Assembly (NCBI GenBank): GCA_963838375.1
Contig: CAWIQY010000015.1
Location: forward strand, 1,215,865-1,279,864
Direction: 5' to 3'
DNA from: DVED01 sp963838375
GTDB lineage: Bacteria; Cyanobacteriota; Cyanobacteriia; Cyanobacteriales; Geitlerinemataceae
Length of the DNA: 64,000 bases
The notes beneath the pieces are model-generated. The model did not search any database, was not told where the DNA came from, and worked only from the letters and a program-made list of their open reading frames with translations. Positions 20,924-30,920 of the stretch are shown piece by piece; the first letter of the stretch is position 1, and the number at the start of each line of letters is the position of its first letter. The translations under genes and the position numbers were made by a program.

Positions 20924-21496
20924 CTATTGTTGCACGCGGTTGCGGACGATGGCAACCCACTTTTTCACTTTGAGATCGAGGGCGTAACCGCGTCGCGTAC
21001 CCACCACAAGAGTTCCTGCTATTCGATCGTGAAAGGCTAACTGCCCGATTGGATCGGCAAAGGCTACCCCACAATCCAATCCCAAGGGGAGCAAGAACAG
21101 CAAATAAAATCCGTTGGCGGGATTGAGATTGGCAATGGCAATTGTAGCGAGCATTGCCCCAAATCCGGTAATCCCCTCGCGTTTGACTAGTTCTACAAAA
21201 CCCGGCGTTTTGTGAAATCGATCGTCAATGAGTTTGATATCCAGGGCGTAGCGTCCCACACTTTGCCCATAATTTCGGATGGGTAAAATGACGCGCAAGC
21301 CCAACCACGCCAGCAGAAACACGATGGAATTGCCACCCACTAAGGAACTCAACAGCCATGCTGCCGCGAAGTCGATGCCGAATGCCCATCCCCGACGCCC
21401 GAGGGGAATTTTGGGCGGACGATTTTCGGGACGATCGTCTTTATCATCATCATAATCGTCACCGTCATAATAAGCGATCGCGTCTTCGTTATCCAT
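20924..21496 (-). CDS. RDD family membrane protein
   Basis: 190 residues. An acidic, Asp-rich N-terminus (MDNEDAIAYYDGDDYDDD) is followed by an RDD domain: PLGRRGWAFGIDFAAAWLLSSL carries the conserved Arg and Asp of the first transmembrane helix, and QSVGRYALDIKLID is the typical loop. Two further hydrophobic segments follow (around residues 70-85 and 110-145). Function of the family is unsettled; some members act in ion exchange. ATG 21496 is preferred to the long in-frame extension to 21598, which reads as noncoding. Confidence 0.8.
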   Translation of the reverse strand: MDNEDAIAYYDGDDYDDDKDDRPENRPPKIPLGRRGWAFGIDFAAAWLLSSLVGGNSIVFLLAWLGLRVILPIRNYGQSVGRYALDIKLIDDRFHKTPGFVELVKREGITGFGAMLATIAIANLNPANGFYLLFLLPLGLDCGVAFADPIGQLAFHDRIAGTLVVGTRRGYALDLKVKKWVAIVRNRVQQ

Positions 21497-21707
21497 GCCA
21501 ACCGATTCTCTTCGCGATGATTTTCCAGGGAAATTTGTATCTATAATACTAACTCGAATTTCTAGGTTCCCTCGGACAGAGCGTCGAACGATCCTCAAAC
21601 GAAGAGGTCGGTGAAGTCTGGTAGGGGCGCTCGGGAACTTTTCGAGTTCGAGAGATCTCCAGTTATAACGTATGAAAATTCGTCGTTAGTCTAAACTCCA
21701 GTTGGAG

Positions 21708-22785
21708 TTACGATCGCGCGATGCTGGCTGTCTCCGGGTCGTAGCGATATCGATCGAGGGTTCCTGCCTCGAGCTTTTCGATCGCCTCTTCAATGACCTC
21801 TAGCGGAACGAGAAACCACTCCCTCGGCTGTACGGGTATGCCGAAACGATCCTTAAATTTCACATCCAACCGTGCGTTGTCGAAAAACTTGTGAAGGAGC
21901 GCCTCAAGTCGCTGCCGATTGATGTTCGCCAGCTTGAAGGTCGCGACAATTTCTACATCTGCTAGCAGATAGGTGGGGTCTTTCTTGGCGTTGGAAATTC
22001 GGTTTTTTACGTCTCCTCCGGTCGCGCCGATTTTGTGAATGACAGACCGATTTTCAGCAATAAAGGGATGTTCGGATTGGCTTCTGAGTACGTAAATGCA
22101 GCCAGTGGGTAGGTCATCTGCGGCTTCAAGATTGGCAAAAAGCGGACCGAAATCCGTAACAGTGATACGACGACTTGCCTTGTCTTTGTTTAAAGCACGC
22201 TGGAGCGATCGTAGCAGCAAGTCGCTCTGGGTGCCGTTGTCATAAACGACCCGCAGGCGGCAGTTGGGCAAGCCATAATCGCTGATGAAGACTTCACCCG
22301 CTTGGGCTACGATCGCCTTTTGTCCGTCCAGAATAAACAGATCGCCTTGCTTAATTTCCGCATTGTCGCGGTATTTTACCGTTTGTCGTATCCCCGTTTC
22401 TAAATCCCGCTGAACTTGCTTAAAGAGGGATTTAAACTCAGCAAAATCCTGGCAGGGCATTCGCTGCGCGATTTCCTCTGCCGCTTTGATTTCCCTGCGC
22501 GAACGCACGTGGGTAAGCTGGGTAATGTCGCTAAATCCCTCTCCCATAGAGGGCGAGGGACTTTAGCATCTTTGTCTTCTCCTGCGCTCTGGGAGAAGGG
22601 GTCGGGGGACTGAGGGTAAGACTTAGGCATTTTTCTGATTCTCGCAGGCGATCGAGCTCACAGCATAAAGCCGCTCGAAGATATCGCGCTCCTCTCCGTG
22701 CTGGGGTAGTCTGCCATGTTCCTCTACAATGCTCAATTTCTCAAAGCCTGCAATAATGCGTTCCTCAGTGCTGAACGAACTACTT
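21708..22785 (-). pseudogene. GIY-YIG nuclease family protein, N-terminus disrupted by repeat
   Basis: The uninterrupted frame 21708-22547 encodes the C-terminal 279 residues: DITQLTHVRSRREIKAAEEIA, a linker, then a GIY-YIG/T5orf172-type domain (GCIYVLRSQSEHP, IHKIGATGGDVKNRIS, ALLHKFFDNARLD). The N-terminal part, IIAGFEKLSIVEEHGRLPQHGEERDIFERLYAVRLDRLRE, is readable upstream at about 22640-22770 but is separated by a copy of the double-hairpin repeat (22532-22617) and a frameshift. Full-length family members start with this segment and sit next to a helicase and an MmeI-like methyltransferase, as here. It may be the nuclease of that system. The C-terminal piece could still be translated from ATG 22547, but the gene as a whole appears broken. 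Confidence 0.75.
22532..22617. repeat. Double-hairpin repeat, copy 1 (divergent)
   Basis: Shares with 25581-25679 and 26712-26807 the order TAAATCCCTCTCCCA / GGGAGGGACTTT-like / TCTGGGAGAAGGGG / GAGGG. Each half is a hairpin (CCCTCTCCCA with a purine-rich partner, and CTTCTCC with GGAGAAGGGG). This copy lies inside what should be coding sequence of the GIY-YIG gene. Confidence 0.65.
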
Positions 22786-24877
22786 TTTTCGCCTGAGCGA
22801 AGGGGTAAGTTGTAACCTTAGTTCGTCGAGTCATATCTTCTGCCTCCTTCACCTTACGTACTAGGAAGGCAACCCCTTCTGCCATCCGTTTTTCCCACGG
22901 GTCTACCGCCGTGAGGGAGGGCAGTCGTCCTTTCTCCTGTTTAAAGCGAATTGCCCGTTTGGCTAACTCCCTTGCTTCTTCCACACTCAGGGCGATCCGT
23001 TTGGCGGCGATCGCTTCGGCTACCTGTTTTAACCGCTCCTCACTCATAGATTTAGCTAAGATTGCATAGGCTTCGCCGAAGGGATTGATACGATCGATCA
23101 AATCTATGTCGAGATCTGTGACCGATAAGGCGAACTGCCTTACCCCGTCGATGAGAGCAGTATTTTTTTTGATTTATTTTCTCTCCATTTTTTTTCTTTG
23201 CCTGTTGAACGAGGTTGAGAGCCGCGATCGCGTGTTGGCGGACGGCTTCTCGATCGCCATCGTCTAAATTGGGGAACTTCTCTTTGACAATTTTGCCCAT
23301 GCGAACTTGGGTCAGTTCCTCTGGCACCAGTTCCTCGTCGAACAAACCGCGTTCGATCGTCGGTTTATCTTGGACAAAAGCCGTCACTAGTTCGGTTAAG
23401 TCTTCGCGGCAGATGCGATCGGCTTCGGGGCTTTTGGGTTCCGCTAGCCCCTTAATTTCCATTTGAATGAGACCGCTTTCTGGATGGATGCCTACGTTGC
23501 ACTTGCTCGGATCGTAGCCGCCTTCACCGTAGTCAAAGCCCGGTGTGGGTTAATTGTCGGGGCGTTTGGGCTTGAAGTCAAAGCGGGGTGCAAGAACTTG
23601 CTCCATCAGCAGACTAGCGGCGATCGCTTTGAGGGTGTCGTTTACGGCTTCGGTGACGGCAGTTTCGCTGGCATCGGGTTCGGCAATCAGGTTGGTGAAC
23701 CGGGCGCGGTTTTTCCCCGGTGCGTCGCGGGTGGCACGACCGATAATCTGAATAATCTCCGTCAAACTGGATCGGTAACCGATCGTCAAGGCGTGTTCGC
23801 ACCAAATCCAATCGAAGCCTTCTTTTGCCATGCCGAGGGCGATGATGATGTCTACGCGATCGCGGTTGTCCTTCTGTTTGGGGTCTTTGAGGGCGGCAGC
23901 GACTTTATCCCGCTTGCTGGGGTCGTCGTCTACCAAGTCGGCAATTTTGAGAATTGTGCCATCGGCAGTTTTGACCCGTTGAAAGCCTGTTTGCGGATCG
24001 GTGCCCTGCCATTCTCCCAGTGCGTCGATGATGTGTTCCACCTCGCGGATCTTATCCTTGGTGCTTTCGCGGGAGTTGACGTTGGGAATGTGCAGGATGG
24101 TTTTTTCGTTGGGGTTGACCACCTGCATGATTTCGTCGGTGTAGCTGCCCGAGTAGAAGTAGTAGCCGATGTCGAGTTGCTTGAGGTATTGGTAGCCGTT
24201 GAGCTGTTCGTAGTAGGTGTAGGTAACGGTTTCAAAGCGGGATTCGTCGTCGGGGTGGAGGACGGCTTCGGCATCACCGCGAAAGTAGGAGCCGGTCATG
24301 GCGACGATGTGGGTTTTGTCGCGGGTCATCAGTTGGCGGACGTGATCCCCCAGCTTGTTGTCGGGGTTAGCAGAAATGTGGTGAAACTCGTCTACGGCGA
24401 TCAGGCGATCGTCCAACACCTCCGCCCCAAACTTGTCTACGGCAAATCGGAAGGTGGCATGGGTGCAGACCAGCACCTTGGCATCGCTGTCGAGGAATTT
24501 TTTCACTGCGTCTACTTTGCCGCCATTGTCTCCTCCGGGTGCGTCGCAGAGGTTCCACCGGGGTTCGACGTGCCAATCTGCCCAAAAGCCAAACTGGCTG
24601 AGCGGTTCGTTGTGGAAGCTGGAGCCGATCGCCTTTTCGGGTACCACAATGATGGCTTGCTTAAGGTTCTGGTTTTCTAGTTTATCTAAGGCGATGAACA
24701 TCAGTGCCCGACTTTTGCCGGAGGCGGGGGGCGATTTGATCAGCAGGTATTGTTCGCCACGCTTTTGGTAGGCGCGTTCTTGCATGGGGCGCATTCCCAG
24801 GGCGTTCGGATTGGGTGGAGGTGCCATCCTGGGCGTAGGTAACGGAAACGGCGGGAATGGCTAATGGGGCTATTCAT
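22733..24877 (-). pseudogene. DEAD/DEAH (type III Res-like) helicase, multiply disrupted
   Basis: SF2 helicase of about 700 residues. Readable pieces in order: MNSP then AIPAVSVTYAQDGTST (24820-24877), Walker A LIKSPPASGKSRAL, DEFHH Walker B (LIAVDEFHHISA), motif VI-like IIQIIGRATRDAPGKNR, and the C-terminal EIKGLAEPKSPEADRICRED segment. Lesions: extra bases near 24865 and 24815, an in-frame TAA at about 23552 (RPDN-stop-PTPGFDYGEGG, same frame on both sides), and an extra A in an eight-A run at about 23164-23171. It probably translocated DNA for the adjacent methyltransferase and GIY-YIG nuclease. The in-frame stop argues for real decay rather than sequencing error alone. Confidence 0.75.
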
Positions 24878-24893
24878 AGATTTTCGGCAACTG

Positions 24894-25499
24894 TCATGAT
24901 TTTTCAGGGGTGCTAGATTCGACGGTAATTTCCGAAAAGTCGATCCCACGATACGCTTGCTCAATGGGGAAGCTCAAATTTACGGATTGCAATTCCACTA
25001 AGTCTCCAGCCCTATAGTCAATGATCTCCCATCGTCCATTTTCTGTTTTACGATAAAGATCGATCGCAATTTCCTGAGAACTGACCAATACATAATCTTG
25101 TAATTGCGGATTCTGACGATAGCGAAAGAACTTGTTGCCACGGTCATAGGCTTCTGTACTATCCGATAAAACTTCAGCGATTAAACAAGGATAGGTAATG
25201 TATTGAGTTGTGGTTTTATCTCGACGATCGCAGCTAACGCTAACATCGGGGTAGGTATAGTCATCAGTCTCGACAATTTTCACCCGACAATCAGAGTTAA
25301 AGACCTCACAGCTACGATCAGATAAGTGATTATCTAGTAAAGCCCCGAATTTTAAGGCAATGCGACTATGGTTTCGGGTTCCCCCGCTCATGGCGTAGAC
25401 TTCACCATTGATATATTCGTGGCGACATAGTTGCTGCTCTTCCCAAGCAAAATATTCAACGGGTGTTAACTTGGGTGAGTGACTCGGAACTGCAATCAT
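24894..25499 (-). CDS. Uma2 family endonuclease (DUF820)
   Basis: 201 residues, the standard length. The Uma2 pattern is complete: LTPVEYFAWEEQQ start, HEYINGEVYAMSGGT, HSRIALKFGALL, YTYPDVSVSCD, and PCLIAEVLSDSTEAYDRGNKFFRYRQ, giving the predicted PD-(D/E)XK acidic and lysine residues. It is intact inside a region of broken genes, so it may be a later insertion. ATG 25499 (MIAVPSHSPKLTP) is preferred over the in-frame start at 25544. It begins 15 bp downstream of the helicase remnant in coordinate order and on the same strand. Confidence 0.88.
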   Translation of the reverse strand: MIAVPSHSPKLTPVEYFAWEEQQLCRHEYINGEVYAMSGGTRNHSRIALKFGALLDNHLSDRSCEVFNSDCRVKIVETDDYTYPDVSVSCDRRDKTTTQYITYPCLIAEVLSDSTEAYDRGNKFFRYRQNPQLQDYVLVSSQEIAIDLYRKTENGRWEIIDYRAGDLVELQSVNLSFPIEQAYRGIDFSEITVESSTPEKS

Positions 25500-25559
25500 T
25501 GATTCTACTCTCCGAATAGCTGGTCTAATTTTAACATTGGACATCTAGTGGGGTATCTA

Positions 25560-25704
25560 GGGTGCATCTGGAGTTTTGTAGCCCTCACCCTAAATCCCTC
25601 TCCCAAACTTGGGAGAGGGACTTTGAAGATCTTGCTCCCCTTCTCCCAATATTGGGAGAAGGGGCTGGGGAATGAGGGCATATTTGCAAAACTGAGATGC
25701 ACCC
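25560..25704. mobile_element. MITE-like unit carrying double-hairpin repeat copy 2
   Basis: The core 25581-25679 is the best copy of the double-hairpin repeat: CCCTCTCCCA with TGGGAGAGGG, then CCCCTTCTCCCA with TGGGAGAAGGGG. It is bounded by imperfect inverted repeats GGGTGCATCTGGAGTTTTG (25560-25578) and its near-complement CAAAACTGAGATGCACCC (25687-25704). The whole unit is about 145 bp, without a coding frame. The flanking repeats suggest mobility; I see no clear target duplication. Confidence 0.6.
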
Positions 25705-25740
25705 GGTATCTAACAGGGAATAGAGCGATCGCGCTGCTCA

Positions 25741-25935
25741 TCATTTGCTTCTTTTGCGTGTAGCAAACTTTTGGGATGACGCTGGCTGAGCGGTCATTTT
25801 GGTATAGAACTCAAACAGTTTTTCGAGGCGTTTTCCCTGCGGGAACGCTATGCGAACGGTGTCGCCCTTGAAAAATTTGGGGCGAAGCGGCGATCGCTGG
25901 AGATGTGCTCTAGGATTTCGTTGTTGCAATATCGT
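25741..25935 (-). pseudogene. Fragment of a second MmeI-like methyltransferase C-terminus
   Basis: The end RLEKLFEFYTKMTAQ followed by a basic tail matches RLEKLFELYTKMTAQ at the end of the large methyltransferase gene (26839-26940), and nucleotide similarity continues through GCGCTCTAGGATTTCG-type sequence. The fragment also contains an unrelated insert (CCTGCGGGAACGCTATGCG) and ends at 25935. It is a truncated duplicate or the remains of another copy of the gene, separated from the first by the toxin-antitoxin pair. Confidence 0.6.
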
Positions 25936-25939
25936 GGTG

Positions 25940-26428
25940 TTATGGCTCTCCTGCTAGTGCGATCGCTTGGGCGAGTACAGTAGGGCTAATGCGTAAACCC
26001 ACCTGAACCAGGTTCTCTAAATCTTGCTTCACAGATGAGATGTATCCCATTTGTTTTGCTAGCACGATTACGGCTAAAGTGCCTCGAACAGGTATCTGGA
26101 GAATCTTGGCAGCTTTCCGTGCTGCTAGATCATCAATAATGGCTTCATATCCAGGATGGTTAATGATCCAGGATAAAACTTGGCTTTCCCCCACCCCAAG
26201 ATCCCAACTAGCAATCTTTGAGTCAATGACTGGTGCAGGCTGAATGAATGCTTGCCCGAATTGCTGGAGCCAAATAACGGCGCTATCGGTATAGCCTCCC
26301 AGGTCGATTTCATCGGCAACGCCCTGAGGAATGACCACTTCATCACACAGTTCACTGAGCAAATGAATCCGATCGATTTTGGCAAGGCTGATAATTGGTG
26401 AGGCATTCACCACCCAACGCTTAACCAC
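25940..26428 (-). CDS. DUF3368 family toxin (PIN-like)
   Basis: 162 residues from GTG 26428. DUF3368 proteins are PIN-related toxins: VVNASPIISLAKIDRI at the N-terminus carries the first conserved acidic/Asn position, DLGVGESQVLSWI the central Glu, and EAIIDDLAARKAAKIL the paired aspartates. The GTG overlaps the last 8 bases of the UPF0175 antitoxin gene, the usual translationally coupled arrangement, so I prefer it to the longer frame starting at 26527. Probably an RNase inhibited by the upstream antitoxin. It may stabilise this decaying island. Confidence 0.82.
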   Translation of the reverse strand: MVKRWVVNASPIISLAKIDRIHLLSELCDEVVIPQGVADEIDLGGYTDSAVIWLQQFGQAFIQPAPVIDSKIASWDLGVGESQVLSWIINHPGYEAIIDDLAARKAAKILQIPVRGTLAVIVLAKQMGYISSVKQDLENLVQVGLRISPTVLAQAIALAGEP

Positions 26429-26672
26429 GGCTAATTTCCTCTGTGAGTTCTTCGGGGGTGGTCTGAAACGGGGAAACCCCAAATCGATTGAGGGCTTGCA
26501 GAAAAGTTTGACGGCTGATGCCTGCAATTTCGGCGGCTTTGGATTGGGAAACCATCCCCACTTCGTACCACTTGACGACGGCAGCGATCAGTAGTTCTTG
26601 GGCGAATTCGTCTGGGGTGCTGCGGAGAACAGAAAAGGCACTTTCGGGTAAGTTCAGTTGAATTTGAATCAT
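26421..26672 (-). CDS. UPF0175 family antitoxin
   Basis: 83 residues. The UPF0175 core is clear: FAQELLIAAVVKWYEVGMVSQSKAAEIAGISRQTFLQALNRFGVSP, a ribbon/helix-turn-helix DNA-binding unit. These genes regularly precede DUF3368 toxins, exactly as here with an 8-base overlap. Likely represses its own promoter and neutralises the toxin. ATG 26672 is preceded by AAAGGAAATTA, a good Shine-Dalgarno sequence. Confidence 0.85.
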   Translation of the reverse strand: MIQIQLNLPESAFSVLRSTPDEFAQELLIAAVVKWYEVGMVSQSKAAEIAGISRQTFLQALNRFGVSPFQTTPEELTEEISRG

Positions 26673-26711
26673 GATTAATTTCCTTTGGATTTACGATTGG
26701 CTGCGATTTTC

Positions 26712-26807
26712 CCCTCACCCTAAATCCCTCTCCCAAAGCGGGAGAGAGACTTTGAATGTCCGGCTCCCCTTCTCCCAGATTGGGAGAAGGGGCTGGGGGA
26801 TGAGGGC
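26712..26807. repeat. Double-hairpin repeat, copy 3
   Basis: Nearly identical in layout to 25581-25679: CCCTCACCCTAAATCCCTCTCCCA, GGGAGAGAGACTTTGAATG, CTCCCCTTCTCCCA, TGGGAGAAGGGGCTGGGGGATGAGGGC (written here as separate modules). It lies between the antitoxin promoter and the methyltransferase 3' end. Can form two strong hairpins on either strand. Confidence 0.7.
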
Positions 26808-26838
26808 TGTCTTTGCATTGCATGTTGCCTATTCATAG

Positions 26839-29735
26839 CTAATTTTTCCGCTTGACAGATTTCTTAGGTGATGTCTGCTGTGCGGTCATTTTTGTATACA
26901 ATTCAAACAGTTTTTCCAGCCGCTCGGTGTCGTTTTTGAAGCGGCGACCGATGTAGATGCGCTCTAGGATTTCGTCGTTGCGATCGTGGGCTTCCCTGAC
27001 TAACGGAAATTCGCTGTCCATGCGGTTCGGGTCATACATCTCGGCAATGGTGGCTGGGAAATAGTGCTCTCGTGCTAGCAGGATGTCTTCGGCGCAGCGG
27101 GTGAGGTCGGCTTTGTTTCGGTCGGTCAGGGTGGGGACGGGGAAGGTGTTCCAGCCGAGGGTGTTGGAGTAGCGAAAGTCGGTTTTCAGTTTGCCGCAGA
27201 CGGTGGCGATCCAGACTAGGTGGAGGCGGGAGGCGATAAGTGCCATGTTCCAGAGTGGGGCATCGTAGAGGGCGAAGTGCGATCCCAGTTACGTCATGAT
27301 CGGGCATCAAAAATCCTACAGGCAAGATATTCTCGATTTTCTGAAGATACCCTGGGCATTGCAATCATGTCTGCTTTGTGCTGATCATTCATCTCACGAA
27401 TCTGATGGGACTTGCTAGCCATTGCATTTGCACCTTTATCTGGGCTTGCAAGACGCTTTCATCTAACTGCTTCAATACGCTGTGCAAACTGGATTCCATT
27501 GCTAATGCTTACATCTAGATGCTCAATCATCAATCCAAGAGCAATATCGACAGTAGTCCACGAACGAATTCGGCTGAACCATGAATACTTCGGATGAACT
27601 TTTGACGCTGGTCTTTAGCGTAACGTTGAAGCTCATCTACGTTCCGACTGCTAGAGAAAGCAGCAAGATTTCCACCATCATACGGGTGTATTTCCTCTAG
27701 TCATTTCAAAGAGATCACCTAATGGCTATTTCGTTTTTTCAACAACAACGTTATGCTCTCCTGCTACTAAGTAAGCATTAATATTCTCAGCCTCTTTTGC
27801 AACTGTCTCACCATTATCATCAGTAGAAAATAAGGTCGAACCTTATCAGCATGGTTAGAAATTCCAACAATTACCACAGTCACCCCAGCATTATGACTCG
27901 CCAAGATTCGCCCATTTGAATGACGTATGGGCGAATCGGATGATCGAGCCTGTTTCAAAAATCTTAGGCCACAGTATTGGAACGATTCGCCCTTGGCATA
28001 TTGAATTTGTGCATACAAATGCTGATTCTGCTACTGTATTTTGAGCATAGGCGGCTGCCTTGATAAACCAACCTGCAACATAGTCGATCTGCTTGGACGA
28101 AATTCCATATGGATCGAACACATGGGCTAGATCTGACTTTTGTTCCTTGGTCTGCGTTTGGCTTCCTTTATAAGGCGGATTCCCACAGATATAGGTTTCG
28201 CCGCCCTCATTCTCAAACTCAATCTCCACTTCCTGATTCGGCGTACTAAACAAATCCAAATCTTCTCGCTGCACCTTCACTCCCGTCCCCGTCGGTGGAC
28301 AAAGACTCAACCAATCCAACCGCAAGGCATTCCCGCAAGTAATCCAGTTCTCATTCTTCAGGGGCAAAAACTCCGCCAGCGCCAACATTGGCCCCCGATA
28401 CAACACATCACATTGATACTCGGCAATAATCAACGCCAACCGCGCAATCTCCGTCGCAAAATGGCGAATCTCAATCCCGCGAAAGTTGGTCAGGGGAATC
28501 TCAGATTTGCGATCGGGTTCCCCTCGCCGCTGGTTAATCTCCGCCTCGATCGCCCTCATCTCCTTATACGCAATCACTAAAAAATTCCCCGACCCACAAG
28601 CCGGGTCAAACACCCGAATCCGCGCCAGCCGTTGCCGCACATTCAACAGCTTGCGGGCATTATCACCCGCCGCCTCTAACTGACCGCGCAACTCATCCAA
28701 AAACAGCGGATTCAACACCTTGAGGATATTTGGCACGCTCGTATAGTGCATCCCCAACGCACCCGCGTTCCTCGTCTTCGGCGATCGCCTGAATCATCGA
28801 CCCGAAAATATCGGGATTGATCTGCTTCCAGTCCAGATTGCCGACGTGGAGCAGATACGAGCGAGCAATTTTGCTGAAGCGGGGTACGATAAGACCCTCA
28901 CCCCCAGCCCCTCTCCCAGGTTGGGAGAGGGCGGCACCTGTCCCACCTCCGCCTTGGGAGAAGGGGAGGGGAAGGGCAAACAGCCCCCCATTCACATAGG
29001 GAAACCCATTCGCCCAATTGCGATTCCGACCGATTCCCGCTCTTCAGCGGCGTACACATCGACCGAAACACCTCCGACAACACCTCATGGGTATTCGACG
29101 CATCCGCCGCACTCATCTGGGCGATCAGTCGCCGTAAATAGCCCCTCACTGTGGAAGATATTCGTATCCTCCGCAAAAAAGCAGAAAATCAATCGCGCCA
29201 TAAAATGGTTAAAGTCTTCCCGGCGCTCTGCCTTATCCCAGTCGGGATTATCCTTGAGCAGCTCGACATAGAGCCGATTGAGTCGCCCCGTGGCCTTAAT
29301 GTCAAAGGCATTCTCCCGAATCTGCTTAACCGTCGCGATCCCTGCCAACGCCAGAAAAAACCCGAAGTGGTCAGAAAATTGGGGTAGTCGCAGGCGATCG
29401 TTTCGCCATCTGCCAAATTTTCCGCCTCAAAGCTGTCCCGTCCGTCGCCAGGATGAACTTCGCCTTCTGCCGCCCCGTCGCCGGACTCTGCCGCAGCGCC
29501 GTCAGGGTCGCAGTTACTTCCCCTTCTGAGCAAACCTTCAAGTGAATATTGTTGCGCTGGAGTACGCCACCGGGTAGGTCCGATTGGTTCGAGCTACCGC
29601 TTCTTGCTTTTGAGCCGCTTGATCGTCGTTGGCTTGTTACCAAAGGCTTCCAGGAACGCAAAGGGGAACTCCTCCGGGTCAAAGGGAGCCTTCAGCGAGT
29701 CTAGGAAACGGCTTCTTCGATTTCGACTGCATTCA
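26839..29735 (-). pseudogene. MmeI-like DNA methyltransferase, multiply frameshifted
   Basis: About 960 codons when pieced together. N-terminal MmeI_N-type segment (NQSDLPGGVLQRNNIHLKV; AGIATVKQIRENAFDIKATGRLNRLY), helical spacer (VPRFSKIARSYLLHVGNLDWKQINPDIFGSMIQAI), and the methyltransferase core 27891-28757 with SAM motif VFDPACGSGNFLVIAYKE and catalytic ETYICGNPPY (an N-type NPPY for adenine N6 methylation). The C-terminus 26839-27246 is the MmeI_C-like SRLHLVWIATVCGKLKTDFRYSNTLGWNTFPVP segment. At least eight frame changes are needed, and a double-hairpin repeat (28895-28977) sits inside the coding sequence. Together with the helicase and GIY-YIG genes it formed a restriction-modification-like system. 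Almost certainly not functional as written. Confidence 0.75.
28895..28977. repeat. Double-hairpin repeat, copy 4, inside the methyltransferase
   Basis: Modules CCCTCACCCCCAGCCCCTCTCCCA, TTGGGAGAGGGCGG and CTTGGGAGAAGGGGAGGGG follow the family plan. It interrupts the methyltransferase between the segments reading VNGGLF-like sequence and VPRFSKIARSY; in the local frame it adds about 25 Pro/Gly-rich residues. Confidence 0.65.
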
Positions 29736-29901
29736 TTAGGCGTGGATGCTGGCTTTCAGATGTGTTTGATCGCTACCTAAATCCTTGTCCGCAAAGGACT
29801 CTAGATTTAACCGCACTTTACGTACGTAAAACATCGATCGTAAACTTAATCTTGGAAACCCAACGGTTGCGGTTCAAACTATCAGTCAGAGCGATCGCCG
29901 G

Positions 29902-30829
29902 CTAAATCAAACTAGAACCGGAAGGACAAAGAATGTCTCCATCTGCCGTCTCGGGGGGAGACGGCATGGATGGCGGTGTCGTAGAAGGTTCGTCGGTGGC
30001 GCAGGTTCCGGCAACGGACACGGGAAAACCTCGATCGCCGGGCACCATAAACACGGCGGTGGTATAGCTGCGAAGGTCTGGACGCTTAGCTGTGGCAGTC
30101 ATCATCACGCTTTCGGTTCCGTCGCCTTGGGGTAAGAGGGTGTAGCGTATAATTGTCAGTTTCGTTGGGAATCTCGGCGTAGAGTTGCTCGATGTCGGCA
30201 GCAAAGGTACGAAATTCTAGGTAGTAGGTGCGTTGCGATCGACTGAAGGCGGCAAGGGTTTCCTGTACTTCTCGTTCGACGATTTCTGCGGGAAGGGTGA
30301 CGGCATCGGAAATTTTGTCGAAGAGGTCTGCATCGGCTTGAAATTGGGTGGGACGGGGTTGTGTGGGATCGGTTCCGTCGAGTTGAAAGCGCAGTTGACC
30401 ATTTGGGGTCAATTCCAAAATACTGGGAACGATCGCGCCGTCGGGGAAGATAATATCAATGCCGGGAGGTTGGCTGTCTGGGTGCAGTTGATAGCGAAAT
30501 TCTTGAGCTGCTAGCGCCCCGTTGGGCAAGCGAACGATGAAAAAAAATTGTCCTTCGGGGGTAAAAATAAAGGTGAGTTCTTCCTGACCCGATAAGGCTT
30601 CCATCGATCGCCATTGTCCCGACAGCCGCTCTTGGAGAGAACTTGTGGCGGGGGTTTGAGCTTGGACAATCGGCACGGAGAATGTTGGCACGGACAACCC
30701 CATGTCTGGCGTTGGAGAAACACCCGTTAATGGGGAAATGAATTGGGCGCTAACCGGGACATTTCCCATCCCCAGGAATGTGAACCAGAGTCCGATCGTC
30801 GTCACACTTCTAGATAATAGGGTTTCCAT
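29902..30829 (-). CDS. Type IV pilin-like G/H family protein (one frameshift)
   Basis: About 305 residues after repair. A signal peptide (TTIGLWFTFLGMGNVPVSAQ) is followed by a Pro/Thr-rich linker, a beta-rich domain (residues about 65-160), and a C-terminal domain like that of cyanobacterial pilin-like G/H proteins: QETLAAFSRSQRTYYLEFRTFA, IPNETDNY, then in the next frame TATAKRPDLRSYTTAVFMVPG and CATDEPS. The first frame goes wrong after NETDNYTL at about 30145-30160; the second frame (29902-30204) supplies the C-terminus. The usual prepilin methylation helix is absent, so it is probably secreted or periplasmic rather than a true pilin. The frame starts at ATG 30829. Confidence 0.68.
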
Positions 30830-30920
30830 TCATTTAATATTGCGACAGAGGGGAAGCAGAGGAAAAAAGTCAACGGAAAAAGGGGAAGATTTTCACTGGG
30901 CACTTTTTGCCAAAGCGCCA

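Noticed and set aside
23463..24680. 405-codon open frame on the plus strand
   Set aside because: It lies opposite the helicase, and the minus strand has all helicase motifs; the plus translation is a hydrophobic Val/Gly/Phe-rich shadow.
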